Below, one piece after another: positions 52,241 to 63,795 of a DNA stretch of 64,000 bases. The DNA comes from Meghimatium bilineatum. Lineage: Eukaryota; Mollusca; Gastropoda; Stylommatophora; Philomycidae. The stretch covers positions 17,893,173 to 17,957,172 of the forward strand of contig CM067311.1 in the NCBI GenBank assembly GCA_034231615.1, written 5' to 3'. The notes beneath the pieces are model-generated. The model was not told where the DNA came from. It saw only the letters and a list, made by a program, of their open reading frames with translations, and ran no database searches. Every line of letters begins with the position of its first letter. Positions within the stretch are counted from its first letter, which is position 1. A program made the translations under genes and the position numbers.

Positions 52241-52618
52241 TAAATTTGTCCTTGTGAACACATAAATGTCCGCACACATAACATAACAAATCAGAAGACT
52301 TTCTACCACTTCTGGAAGCCATATTTTGCTCAGAATTATTTCCAAATACAGTAACTGTTTGAAAAATAGAGCAACATATGTCAGACATATTTTATCATTA
52401 TAAAATGTAGACTTGTTTTACATTATATTAATATTTTAAAAGTATATATGAAACGGAACATATAACGGTTTTCAAAAAAATATACAATCACAAATATCTT
52501 AATAACCCGACGTGATAAACGGATTTCAAATATGAAATCAGCGCTAGAAACTGGCCAAAGAACACTTATTCTTATATAAGACAGTACAATTTTGGTGGAC
52601 GATGTTACAAAATAAATG
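52241..52618. other. No recognisable feature
   Basis: AT-rich; may include the 5' part of the ORF relic's parent element, but nothing is legible. Confidence 0.4.
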
Positions 52619-52621
52619 TTT

Positions 52622-53412
52622 CACCATCACAACTCTACAAAACATCACAACTCTGCACAACATCACAACTCTGCAAAAAATCACAACTCTACAACACATC
52701 ACAACTCTACAACACATCACAACTCTGCAAAACATCACAACTCTGTAAAAACATCACAACTCTACAACACATCACAACTATGCAAAAACATCACAACTCT
52801 GTAAAAACATCACAACTCTGTAAAAACATCACAACTCTGAAAAACATCACAAATGTGCAAAACATCACAACTCTGCAAAACATTACAATCTACATATCAT
52901 CACAACTCTGCAACACATCACAGCTCTGCAAAACATTACAACTCTACAAAATATTACAACTTTGCAAAACATCACAACTCTGTAAAACATCACAACTCTG
53001 CAAAACATCACACCTCTACAACAAATCACAACTCTACAACACATTACACCTTTGCAACACAATACAAATCAAAACTACATCACTACTCTGCAGCACACCA
53101 CACCTCTACAACACATCACAACTCCACAAAAACATCACAACTCTACAAAAACATCACAACTCTGCAAAACATCACAACTCTGCAAAAACATCACAACTCT
53201 GCTAAACATCACAACTCTGCAAAACATCACAACTCTGCAAAACATCACAACTCTGCAAAACATCACAACTCTGCAAAAACATCACAACTCTGCTAAACAT
53301 CACAACTCTGCAAAACATCACAACTCTGCAAAACATCGCAACTCTGCAAAACATCACAACTCTACAACACATCACAACTCTACAACACATCACAACTCTA
53401 CAACACATCACA
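52622..53412. repeat. 18-bp minisatellite, about 43 copies
   Basis: The unit is CATCACAACTCTGCAAAA with A-run length variants and TGTAAA/TACAAC subtypes. The 121-147 codon His/Asn/Ser-rich frames are read-through of an 18-bp unit, broken where units of 17 or 19 bp occur. Confidence 0.96.
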
Positions 53413-53414
53413 AT

Positions 53415-53945
53415 TAGTTCACTTACATTGCACTATACTAGTTCACATACATTGTTCGAGACTAGCACAAACACATTGTAGCAGACTAGTGAACATACTG
53501 TGACCGACTACTACAAACACATCACACCAGACTAGCACAAACATTTTCTACCAGACTAGTCCAAACACATTATGTTCCAATCTCCTGGAACAACTGAGAC
53601 AAGAACACCTTCACACTATTTTGGTAGTTCATTAAGGGACAACAGTAGACAGATCCAACAGCAGATGAACAAACATCACAATGTTAAGGCTAGAATAATA
53701 GACAGAGAATCAATAGAATGTCTGAGAATGGTCTTAATCAGCAGGCAATTTTCCAGGCGTGTGCACTAATGTAAGGAATCTTGACAAGATGTTTAACTGT
53801 TACAGCCGTAAGTAATTAATTAAGGATTTCGAAACAGAAGTCTTATCACATTGTATCAAGTTAGTGAATTAATTAGCATTTCGTGTTAGCCTGATATTAA
53901 CATAGATGTTGTATAGCAAATATATTGCCTTTGTTAAATATATAT
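53415..53945. other. Decayed repeat then unassigned sequence
   Basis: 'GACTAGCACAAACACATT' recurs five times loosely at 53,425-53,570. The 53,572-53,769 frame is not recognised. Confidence 0.45.
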
Positions 53946-53959
53946 GCCAGCACCGACGT

Positions 53960-54805
53960 GATTCAATGTAAGGTCGAATGTGATTCAATGTAACGTCGAA
54001 TGTGATTCACTGTATGATCGAATGTGATTCAATGTAACGTCGAATGTGATCCAATGAATGTTGAATGTGACTCAATGTAAGGCCGAATGTGATTCAATGC
54101 AAGGTCGAATGTGATTCAATGTAACGTCGAATGTGATTCAATGTAACGTCGAATGTGACTCAATGTAACGTCGAATGTGATTCAATGTAAGGTCGAATGT
54201 GATTCAATGAAATGTTGAATGTGACTAAGGCAGAATGTGATTCAATGTAAGGTCGAATGTGATTCACTGTAAGGCCGAAATTGATTCACTGTAAGGTCGA
54301 ATGTGATTCAATGAAATGTTGAATGTGATTCAATGTAACGTCGAATGTAATTCAATGTAACGTCAAATGTGATTAAATGTCAGGTCGAATGTGATTCAAT
54401 GTAAGGTCGAATGTGATTCAATGTAAGGTCGAATGTGATTCAATGTAAGGTCGAATGTGATTCAATGTAACGTCGAATGTGATTCAATGTAACGTTGAAT
54501 GTAATTCAATGGAATGTTAAATGTGGCTCAATATAGGGCCGAATGTAATTCAATGTAACGTCGAATGTAATTCAATGTAACATCGAATGTGATTCAATGT
54601 AACGTCGAATGTGATTCAATGTAACGTCGATTGTGATTCAATGTAACGTCGAATGTGATTCAATGTAACGTCGAATGTAATTCAATGTAACATCGAATGT
54701 GATTCAATGTAAAGTCGAATGTAATTCAATGTAACGTCGAATGTAATTAAATGTAACATCGAATGTGATTCAATGTAACGTCGAATGTGATTCAATGTAA
54801 GGTAG
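53960..54805. repeat. 22-bp minisatellite, about 38 copies
   Basis: The unit is AATGTGATTCAATGTAACGT plus CG; AAGGTCG and GTAATTC variants alternate in local blocks. One 19-bp longer variant set recurs (54,060-54,080 and 54,500-54,540, 'TGACTCAATGTAAGGCC'). Confidence 0.96.
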
Positions 54806-54974
54806 GGGATGAAGATAACTCTTCATGGACTAAGCTGTAGCAACTATGGTGGAGTTGAACCAAACGACACATGCAATCCATGATTATTTTAATGCAAGTT
54901 TTACGTTATTTTTAGTTGTATTTTTACATCGTAGTTTATATCGCACCACTTTTATGATTATTTTTTTTAAACGG

Positions 54975-55270
54975 TAATTTATAATGTAAATTTCATCACA
55001 TATGTTATCAGAAAACTCCGTTGGTCCTACATCGGGCATGTCCTACGCGCAGACACCAACAGAATACACCACAAATCTCTTGAATGGGTACCTACAGGCA
55101 AAAGAGCAAGGGGTAGACCAAAAGAAACACTCAGAAGAACAATACTTAGGGAAAGTACAACAACCAATATTCATACTATTCACGAACTGTACAGAATAGC
55201 TTTGAACAGACAGAATTAGAGAGATCTCACCTCTGCCATAAGAGCTAACTTTAGCGCAAAAGGAAAGTGA
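54975..55270 (+). pseudogene. LINE family F C-terminus
   Basis: The plus strand in one frame has 'IRKLRWSYIGHVLRADTNRI', 'LEWVPTGKRARGRPKETLRR', 'ESTTTNIHTIHELYRIALNR', a stop, and 'LTSAIRANFSAKGK' stop. This R-W-x-x-IGHVLR, then W-x-P-x-GKR-x-RGRPK order is the tail of a common LINE group, distinct from A to E. Confidence 0.88.
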
Positions 55271-55304
55271 ATTTATAATGATTAAACAATCTAGGTGATG
55301 TTTG

Positions 55305-55978
55305 TAGCATATCCTATTCAGGATATGGTGATTAATCCCACATATTTGGATATCTTATTCAGGATATGGTGATTAATCCCACATATTTGGATATCTTATT
55401 CAGGATATGGTGATTAATCCCACATATTTGGATATCTTATTCAGGATATGGTGATTAATCCCACATTTTTGGATATCTTATTCAGGATATGGTGATTAAT
55501 CCCACATATTTGGATATTTTATTCAGGATATGGTGATTAATCCCACATATTTGGATATCTTATTCGGGATATGGTGATTAATCCCACATATTTGGATATC
55601 TGATTCAGGATATGGTGATTAATACCACATATTTGGATATCTTATTCAGCATATGGTGATTAATCCCACATATTTGGATATCTTATTCAGGATATTCAGG
55701 ATATGGTGATTAATCCCACACATTTGGATATCTTATTCAGGATATGGTGATTAATCCCACATATTTGGATATATTATTCAGGATATGGTGATTAATCCCA
55801 CATATTTGGATATCTTATTCAGGATATGGTGATTAATCCCACATATTTGGATATCTTATTCAGGATATGGTGATTAATCCCATATATTTGGATATCTTAT
55901 TCAGCATATGGTGATTAATTCCACATATTTGGATATCATATTTAGGATATGGTGATTAATCCCACATATTTGGATATG
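55305..55978. repeat. 41-bp minisatellite, about 16 copies
   Basis: The unit is CATATTTGGATATCTTATTC, AGGATATGGTGATTAATCCC, A. One copy near 55,690 carries a 10-bp partial duplication ('AGGATATTCAGGATATGG'). It starts close after the LINE F end. Confidence 0.97.
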
Positions 55979-55979
55979 G

Positions 55980-56990
55980 GAATGTCCATAAATAACGTCA
56001 AAAATTAGAGAGAAAATAGTTTGAAAATGTTTGACTGTTATAGACAGGTAAGGGCTTTAACAAAAGTTGATGTCATTAATAGTTTTTTCTTAAAATATAC
56101 ACATTACATTTTTTAATCTGTCAAAATTTTGTTCTTAAAAATATTTTGTAAAAAAGGTTTTTTGTTCAAAAAAAGTTATAGATAAGTAGGGGAGGGGGCG
56201 TTAAAATTGGGCTAATATAACTATGCAGGGGGAGGGAGTCTCAGAAATTTGTACAGTTTTTTCAAGGGAGTGGGACAAAAGTTGGCAAAAACTTGTCACT
56301 AATCTATGGGTAGTACATAACGTTATTTTCTATGCAATATAAGTACGTTGAGTAGGTTGCCATCACTGGGCCATGGAGATGGTATGTATGGAGAATTTAA
56401 ATTAATCATATTGCAAACATATAATAGGATTACAAATATCATGTTGTTACTTAAAATACATGATTCTTAAAAATCTATAATAATTGTGTCTAGTTTAATC
56501 ATTGATTACTATCAAAATTTATATACATCAAATCAATGTAAAATCATCAAATTCAATTAATTTCCATATCAACATCTGTCCTCATGCAGTCAATCAAAAC
56601 TAACGTATTCATTTGGCTTTTTTTTGTATTGTAATTAATTTCTAAAAGAGGGATAGTGTTTGCTTGCTTTTTAAATAATACAATGACATTCTGATCAAGT
56701 TAAACACTTCATAGGGACAGGGTTTAACGTGGATGGTGATGCGCGATCTGTTAGGACATCTGAGCATACATGAAAATATTTCCCTTTGAAAATCTTAGGC
56801 TTTATATGATGCCATTATCTCTTTAAGAATACAGATGTCTTCAGAATACACAAAGTAAATAGGACATTTTTTAAACAAATTCATTGATTTCAATACTTGA
56901 GAGAGAGGATGTTTATTGACATAAATCATGAAATTTGATCGCAATTATAATCATTGCAGAAAATGGGGCATGTGTTATCCAGCAAATATT
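55980..56990. other. AT-rich sequence, nothing recognisable
   Basis: About 1 kb without an open frame, array or motif that I can support. Confidence 0.45.
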
Positions 56991-56997
56991 TCTCAGA

Positions 56998-57115
56998 TAT
57001 TATTATTATTATTATTATTATTATTGATATTATTAGTGTTGATAATGTTATTATTATTGTTACTATTATTGTTGTCATTGTTGATATTATTATTGTTAGT
57101 ACTACTATCGTTGCA
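56998..57115. repeat. (ATT)n-derived microsatellite
   Basis: ATT repeats with G and C interruptions; the Leu-rich frame across it is an artefact. Confidence 0.92.
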
Positions 57116-57575
57116 ATGTATAATGAATGACTGCTAATGATACAATTAAATCATATCCATCACTGTTTCCAGTTTTTATCTTCCGATTTCTAATCTCTAA
57201 TTTTCGCATTTTTCTCCATAGGACTATTCTATATTTTGATGCATCCATTTTCTATATTTATATGTTAACCTTCTGTGTCCGCCTTGTATTATAAACTCAT
57301 TCCATATGTACCAACATTTTCAGGCTGTTAGTTGATATTATTAGTAGTAAACAAGACGAACCATGAACTACTTTATCCCTATGCTAGGTGACACCGTTGT
57401 ACTATCTCCCTATGCTTGGTGGCAGAGTAAGTTATAGTTTTATCTCCCTATGCTAGGTGACACCGTTGTACTATCTCCCTATTTTCGGTGACAGAGTTGT
57501 ACTATTTCCAAATTTGAAGGTATGTTTTTAATATGTCCGTGGTTGCGACAGGTTCATTCATTGAGAACCGTGAGG
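57116..57575. other. Spacer with a short repeat 'TATCTCCCTATGCTAGGTGA'
   Basis: Three to four decayed units of about 32 bp at 57,370-57,510 resemble the 60.7-61.1 kb array (ACGTCAGGTGGCAGAG). Confidence 0.55.
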
Positions 57576-57579
57576 ATTT

Positions 57580-58575
57580 CTTGCTTACCATAAAGACCCC
57601 TACTTCCTTTACCACTATATCATAAAGACCCCTACTTCCTTAAGCACTATATCATAAAGACCCCTACTTCCTTAACCACTATATCATAAAGACCCCTACT
57701 TCCTTAACCACTATATCATAAAGACCCCTACTTGTTTAACCACTATATCATAAAGACCCCTACTTGTTTAACCACTATATCATAAAGATCCCTACCTGTT
57801 TAACCACTATATCATAAAGATCCCTACTTGTTGAACCATTATATCATAAAGATCCCTACTTGTTTAACCACTATATCATAAAGACCCCTACTTCCTTAAG
57901 CACTATATCATAAAGACCCCTACTTCCTTAACCACTATATCATAAAGACCCCTACTTGTTTAACCACTATATCATAAAGACCCCTACCTGTTTAACCACT
58001 ATATCATAAAGATCCCTACCTGTTTAACCACTATATCATAAAGATCCCTACTTGTTGAACCACTATATCATAAAGATCCCTACCTGTTTAACCACTGTAT
58101 CATAAAGCCCCCTACTTGTTTAACCACTATATCATAAAAAACCCTAATTGTTTGACCACTATATCATAAAGATCCCTACTTGTTTAACCACTATATCATA
58201 AAGATCCCTACTTGTTTAACCACTATATCATAGAGATCCCTACTTGTTTAACCACTATATCATAGAGATCCCTACTTGTTTAACCACTATATCATAAAGA
58301 TCCCTACTTGTTTAACCACTATATCATAAAAATCCCTACTTGTTTAACCACTATATCATAAATATCCCTACTTGTTTAACCCCTATATCATAAAGATCCC
58401 TACTTGTTTAACCACTATATCATAGAGATCCCTACTTGTTTAACCACTATATCATAGAGATCCCTACTTGTTTAACCACTATATCATAGAGATCCTACCT
58501 GTTTAACCACTATAGCATAGAGATCCCTACTTGTTTAACCACTATATCATAGAGATCCCTACTTGTTTAACCACT
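57580..58575. repeat. 32-bp minisatellite, about 31 copies
   Basis: The unit is CATAAAGATCCCTACTTGTT, TAACCACTATAT. The 'CCCCTACTTCC' subtype appears at 57,590-57,720 and again at 57,880-57,950, consistent with block duplication. 'CATAGAGATCC' dominates the distal third. Confidence 0.97.
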
Positions 58576-58599
58576 ATGATCAGTGCAACGTTTGGTGAT

Positions 58600-59390
58600 C
58601 TGTGTGCAAACGTCGGGATCCGACTGATCTACGCCTGGAAACAGAACTGAATATATACAGCTCATGTCAGAATGCTGGACTTTTGCTAGGCAGCTGAATT
58701 ATTTACATTGTCGGTGCCTGAGCAAGATTAATTCTGTACACCTGCGGTGTGTGGGGAATGTTCTTGGTGTACGCCAGCAAGATCATATTCCGGACACAAA
58801 TTTCTCAAAAACAACAAACAAATATGGAAAGCATCTACACATTATTGACTAGATTATAACTTTCTTGAGCCTGTTACATTGTTCCTATGCCAGATGAACG
58901 TCTCCCAAAGAGATTTTTCTACGGCAAACTGTGCACAGATAAGTGTTCAAGCGGGGGACCAGAAGTCTCTCAAAGAGATTGTTCTACGGCGAAATGTGTT
59001 CAGGTAAGTGTTCCGGCGGAGGTCAGAAATCTCTCAAAAGACGTTTTTCTGCGGTGAACTGTGTCCAGGTAAATTTTCAAGCAGAGCAGAAGAACCTCTT
59101 CTAGGACTACTTGAAGACATCTCTCTAGCACTGCATGATTGACCTAAGATCTTTGGAAACCACAACTCTTAACCGTCCTGAACCGTCCGGAACAGAGAGA
59201 TCAGAGAGGGCATTAAGAGTTGTGAAGAACCGATTACAACATTACAGGAGATTCAAAAGAAAAACTAAACAGAAGGAAAGATCATACTTCTTTCTTTCAT
59301 CTCAAGGGCTACAACAACCCTGCTCACACTGTGAGATGTCTTTCACGGGACACGGATTCATGTAGGCAGAGACAAAACTAACAGTGAAAC
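58600..59390 (+). pseudogene. LINE family E-like C-terminus with triplicated segment
   Basis: The plus strand shows 'SECWTFARQLNYLHCRCLSK', 'GNVLGVRQQDHIPDTNFSKT', then 'VPMPDERLPKRFFYGKLCTD' read with one shift. The 'LPKRFFYGKLC ... SGG' piece is present three times (58,902-59,095). After more shifts come 'ERALRVVKNRLQHYRRFKRK' and a finger-like 'CSHCEMSFTGHGFM'. It corresponds to the family at 48.57-49.37 kb but is much older. Confidence 0.82.
58902..59095. repeat. ~65-bp tandem triplication within the LINE ORF
   Basis: Units at 58,902-58,966, 58,967-59,030 and 59,031-59,095 share CTCTCAAAGAG, TTCTACGGC, AACTGTGT and AGGTAAGTGTTC and are perhaps 75-80 percent alike. Confidence 0.88.
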
Positions 59391-59399
59391 ATTATAATA

Positions 59400-59512
59400 T
59401 AGAAAGATTCCTGTCTAGCAGTGTACCACCAAAACAAGAAACAAAGGATGTTGGAGGTCCGTTGCATTCAACCTTCCTTGCGGAGAAGACACTTTATGAT
59501 GACGATAAATGG
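59400..59512 (+). pseudogene. LINE family B 3' fragment
   Basis: 'GTGTACCACCAAAACAAGAA', 'AAGGATGTTGGAGGTCCGTT' and 'CTTGCGGAGAAGACACTTTA', then TGATGACGA, align to 28,840-28,918. Confidence 0.75.
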
Positions 59513-59514
59513 TT

Positions 59515-60325
59515 ACTTATTCAAGACATACTTGCAATTCATTTAGTAATAAACTAATGCACAACTTTCATGTTCAGATCTAGCAAACAAAAATACGGCC
59601 GCTGGTTTGTGGTCGAAAGTTTCCAAGGCAATCCCTCTCTCTGTGGGAGCTTTACATAAAATCAATATAACATCCCTGGATACCAGTAATTAGACACAAA
59701 ACATTAATTGCTTTCTTGGGAGAGAGAAACCAAATTAAGTTCTATTTAAGTGCAATGCTCAGACAAATTCCAAGTTCGTATGTTCTTTTTGTCAAGAAAT
59801 GACTTAGAGCACATAAATCAATTACTCAGAGAGTGGATAACGAAGGAATGTAGCTGAATACGTAACGAAAAATCCATACCCACTGGTATAAAGGAACATA
59901 TGTACAGTTTAGGTATTTTGTGGACGGAAGATTTGACAGGAAAGACGGGAAAAATCCGAGTCGTTTATAGACGCATGAGAGTTGCAGTATAGTGATTGTT
60001 TAGTGCAATAGATTACTAGTCACACGGATGACCGTCTACAATATAACCTTTATTGGCTAATGCGAATCCCAACGTTCTAAACTGGTTCAGTTTACTATTC
60101 CCTTGAGTTTAATTGGCTGTTATACAAAGCATAAACATAGTGGCCAATGAAAAGCACAGAAACAGTGAAAATTGTTATCAAGAAGGCTGTATTTCCATCA
60201 GTCAGTATGCCTTATACTGTAAGTAAAGTAAACCAAACCATAGCATTTATTAATGCTGTTGTATATGTTCTTACTATGTGAGATGTTAGCTATCTCGCAT
60301 TTCAGTGGATCTACATGAGGGTGAT
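59515..60325. other. No recognisable feature
   Basis: Unique sequence of average composition, without coding signal. Confidence 0.42.
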
Positions 60326-60329
60326 ATCC

Positions 60330-60505
60330 ATCTCCTCTCCCTCCCAGTCTTAACTTCCCGGATTAATCTGGTACCCATTTAAAGCCGGGTCGACCCGGGA
60401 TCCGTTGTGATCTGAAAAACATTTGTGCCTCAACTGGGGAATGAACCCAGACCCACTCATATGCGAAGTCAGTGCGCTAATCACTGCGCTACTTGGCTCC
60501 CTTCT
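60330..60505 (-). mobile_element. tRNA-derived SINE of a second type
   Basis: On the minus strand the head reads GGAGCCAAGTAGCGCAGTGA (A-box region) and CTGGGTTCATTCCCCAG, a perfect 5-bp T-stem with a 7-nt loop, followed by 'GGCACAAATG' and a body 'GATCCCGGGTCGACCCGG', 'GGGTACCAGATTAATCCGGG'. The acceptor stem does not close, so this is a SINE head and not a tRNA gene. It differs from the SINE at 14.0 kb. Confidence 0.78.
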
Positions 60506-60689
60506 ACTGTATACTGTCATGGATCATGGTTCGACTGTGTGTTAAATTAATATAAGATGTGTTCTATTACAAAATTGCTGCCATCTCCGTATCACAGAAA
60601 AAGGAATGTGTATACATTTGAAAATGCTAAAGGCTACTTAAACGACCCTGATCATGTAATTGCTATAGTGACGCTGAAAGTTGATGAGG

Positions 60690-61110
60690 TGTAATCTCTC
60701 TATGTCAGGTGGTGGAGTCTTTCGTTCTTCTTACGTCAGGTGGCAGAGTTGTGCTTTCTCTATGTCAGATGACGGAGTTGTATTTTCTAACTACGTCAGG
60801 TGGCGGGTTGTAATCTCTCTATGTCAAGTGACGTAGTTGTTTGTTATGCCTTACGTTAAGTGGCAGAGTTGTGATGTCGGGTGACGGAAGTCTTTCGTTC
60901 TCCCTACGTCAGGTGGCACAGTTGTGCTTTCTCTATGTCAGATGACGGAGTTGTGCTGTCTTTATGTCAGGTGACGGAGTCTTTCCTTCTCACTACCTCA
61001 GGTGGAGGAATGTATTCTCTTTGTCACATGGCGGAGTTGTGCATTCTCCCTACGTCAGGTAGCGGAGTTGAGCTTTCTCATGTTAGGTGACGGAGTTGTA
61101 TTTCTAAATC
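60690..61110. repeat. Degenerate ~35-bp array (GTCAGGTGGCGGAGTTGTGC)
   Basis: Twelve or so units of CTACGTCAGGTGGCGGAGTT with TTTCTCTATG or CTTTCGTTCT fillers. Copies differ by 10-20 percent. Confidence 0.88.
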
Positions 61111-61187
61111 CAGATTGATGTTTTTTATGAAATATGTGGTCATGTATAAATTCTTCCTATTCTCAGTTGATTAATTCAATGTGATTT

Positions 61188-61262
61188 TAACAGACGCAAT
61201 GTGATAATAGCAGGTGCAATGTGATAATAGCAGGTGCAATATGATGATAGCAGGTGCAATAC
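61188..61262. repeat. 19-bp repeat, about 4 copies
   Basis: The unit is GCAATGTGATAATAGCAGGT. Confidence 0.92.
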
Positions 61263-61367
61263 CACATTCTGAACAGTCTTCTAATCCGAAGGAAATTGTA
61301 TATTGACTATATCACAATCTCTAGTCATGCTGCAGATGAATAGGTTTATTCCCTTTCAGCAGTGCAT

Positions 61368-61512
61368 ACCTGATCTCAGGTGAGCATGTAAGAACTATTA
61401 TCATCCCATACCTGATCTCAGGTGAGCATGTAAGAACTATTATCATCCCCTACCTGATCTCAGGTGAGCATGTAAGAACTATTATCATCCCCTACCTTAT
61501 CTCAGGTGATCA
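61368..61512. repeat. 45-bp repeat, about 3 copies
   Basis: The unit is CCTGATCTCAGGTGAGCATG, TAAGAACTATTATCATCCCA with a final TA. Confidence 0.92.
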
Positions 61513-61569
61513 TATAAGTTAACATATAAGTATTCAGGTAACGTATCGCATATATGTCTGACATGTAAG

Positions 61570-61700
61570 ATCTAAAGTAACATATCTGATACGACCGTCA
61601 ACAAGAAGACACTAAGGTAACATATCTGACACGACCGTCAACAAGAAGACAATAAGGTATCATATCTGATACGACCGTCAACAAGAAGACACTAAGGTAA
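61570..61700. repeat. 46-bp repeat, about 3 copies
   Basis: The unit is AAGGTAACATATCTGATACG, ACCGTCAACAAGAAGACACT. Confidence 0.92.
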
Positions 61701-61885
61701 CATATCGCAAGTGAAGTTTAACATATGAGAACTCAAGTAATATATATAACCAAAGATCAACATTTGAGAATTAACACAACAATTTACAAATCATGTTGAA
61801 AATGTCAGAAATAATATCAATCAAAAAATACCCAGAATTCAGTAGATAAAACATCTTTTGTTACGAATGCAATAGATATGATTGT

Positions 61886-62365
61886 GTGTCATGTGACGTA
61901 TTCCTTCCAGAACGTTGTCTTCCCAATGAACTCTCTGAACCTCTCTCTGTCTTGGGCGATGTGGCTTGCATTTTCTAGCGATGTATTCATGTTATCTTTA
62001 ATGTCGTCAGTCCATCGTCTTCTTGGTCTGCCCCTTCTCCTCTTCCCAGGTACTCTTCCCTGCATTATGTGACTTTCTAAACAGTTATGTCTCTTTATAT
62101 GACCAAACAGGCGTAGTTTTCTTTTTGTTATTGTATTTAGTAACCAACACTCTGGAATCTTCAATGTGTTTGTAATATCTGAGTTTCTGATTTTATCCTT
62201 CCATGATATTCTAAGTATCTTCCTGTAGCATTTCAGCTCGAAAGCGTTGATCTTCTTTGCCGCTGTTTTACTTAGAGTCCATGTTTCACAGCCGTATGTT
62301 GCAACCGGAAAAATAAAAGTTCGTAACATTAGCACTTTGACACGAGTATCATATCTATTATTAAC
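61886..62365 (-). pseudogene. LINE family A C-terminal part
   Basis: The minus strand is open for 148 codons from 62,335: 'MLMLRTFIFPVATYGCETWT', 'KKINAFELKCYRKILRISWK', 'LLNTITKRKLRLFGHIKRHN', 'GKRRRGRPRRRWTDDIKDNM' and 'GKTTFWKEYVT' stop. Just upstream it still reads 'NNRYDTRVK' to 62,362. It is the best-preserved family A copy here. Its coding-upstream side ends at a perfect inverted repeat that leads into the 33-bp array. Confidence 0.92.
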
Positions 62366-62398
62366 GAAAGTGTTAATAGATATGATACTCGTGTCAAA
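62336..62398. repeat. Perfect 25-bp inverted repeat with 13-nt loop
   Basis: Arms 62,336-62,360 (TTTGACACGAGTATCATATC, TATTA) and 62,374-62,398 are exact reverse complements. The left arm is the LINE's own coding text (minus strand), the right arm is its inverted copy and the first unit of the array. Confidence 0.97.
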
Positions 62399-62945
62399 TG
62401 TAACAAATTAGTTAATACCACTCGTGTCAAATGTAACAGATTAGTTTATGACACTCGTGTCAAATGTAACAGATTAGTTAATGACATTCGTGTCATATGT
62501 AAAGATCAGTTAATGACACTCGTGTCAAATGTAAAGATCAGTTAATGACACTCGTGTCATATGTATAGATCAGTTAATGACATTCTTGTCAAATGTAACA
62601 GATTAGTTAATGACACTCGTGTCAAATGTAACAGATTAGTTAATGACACTCGTGTCAAATGTAACAGATTAGTTAATGACACTCGTGTCAAATGTAACAG
62701 ATTAGTTAATGACACTCGTGTCAAATGTAACAGATTAGTTAATGACACTCGTGTCAAATGTAACAGATTAGTTAATGACACTCGTGTCAAATGTAACAGA
62801 TTAGTTAATGACACTCGTGTCAAATGTAACAGATTAGTTAATGACACTCGTGTCAAATGTAACAGATTAGTTAATGACACTCGTGTCAAATGTAACATAT
62901 TAGTTAATGACATTCTTGTCAAATGTAACAGATTAGTTGACTCCC
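62374..62945. repeat. 33-bp minisatellite, about 17 copies, seeded by inverted LINE sequence
   Basis: The unit is TTAGTTAATGACACTCGTGT, CAAATGTAACAGA; a few proximal units are 31-32 bp (AAATGTAAAGATCAG). Plus-strand frames give 'DTRVKCNRLVN' repeated, of which 'DTRVK' equals the LINE's residues on the minus strand. The 149-codon and 121-codon frames here are read-through. Confidence 0.96.
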
Positions 62946-62949
62946 CAGT

Positions 62950-63550
62950 GATTACATGTTTGAGCCATTTATTTACAAAGTGTGCTGCTACACGCCACTC
63001 CTCTAGATGAATGGTTGTATATATCTCCTATTATATTCACTTGTCAAATTGCTTGCGCTTGTACACCCTACCCGTGCGTGTATCAATTCTAATATAACTG
63101 CCCCACTCACATGTCTTTAGAATTCTTTAATCTTGTTCTACTTAACTTCATAACTAAAATGTATTTCCAGCATTAGTTTGTTTCTCATTTCATTCATATT
63201 TCTCTCATCTAAGTCTCCCATGTCTATGAGACATATCCCACATCTCCTATATCTGACAGTGTAGACACACACAGAATCCCTTTATATGACATGTCTGAAA
63301 CGTAGACACAGACAATTGTTTACATACACTGTACAATAGAACATAAATATGAACGGTGTATTTGAAACACAGAATTTCAAAAGCTGGACTGTTGCTGGTT
63401 GAAATGTGAATAAGTTATCAACATTTATGGCCCTCGACATTGGTAATCTCGGTTAATGATTCATCCCTCGCTTATTTCAAGCAATAAAGACAATAAATGT
63501 ATCGCAGTTCATCATTAATTATCTATCGTATTCTGCGATCGTTCTGAAAC
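62950..63550. other. No recognisable feature
   Basis: Unique AT-rich sequence. Confidence 0.42.
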
Positions 63551-63554
63551 TTTA

Positions 63555-63795
63555 GATAATTTGCAGAATCTTCTTCGGTGCTGGTAAAGAGATATGAAAG
63601 TGCAGGGCCCATAGTTTACAGCTTGACTGCGATATATGAACACATTTCGGTCTGACACATCCAACTTCAACATTAATTTTAGTCACTGACTATAGAATGG
63701 GATAGATAACGTAAACCCCAAGCAACATTAGTCACCTTTTATGACATGCCACAGTGTTGTCACGCTTCGCAAACCTTTCGGATCTTGGCATCGCG
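63555..63795 (-). mobile_element. Composite SINE, second long copy
   Basis: It follows 34,200-34,520 in order: 'CAGAATCTTCTTCGGTGCTG', 'CATTTCGGTCTGACACATCC', 'TTTTAGTCACTGACTATAGA', 'TAGTCACCTTTTATGACATG' and 'AAACCTTTCGGATCTTGGCA'. The GAA tail is short. Confidence 0.68.

Noticed and set aside
52616..53417. His/Asn/Ser-rich frames up to 147 codons
   Set aside because: 18-bp array read-through; frames shift wherever a unit has 17 or 19 bp.
56928..57137. Poly-leucine membrane peptide
   Set aside because: Translation of an ATT microsatellite.
60427..60503. tRNA gene on the minus strand
   Set aside because: The T-stem is perfect, but acceptor-stem pairing is missing and a SINE-like body follows.
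62557..63010. 149-codon and 121-codon frames on both strands
   Set aside because: 33-bp array read-through. The resemblance of part of the unit to LINE residues is reported as a finding, not as a gene.
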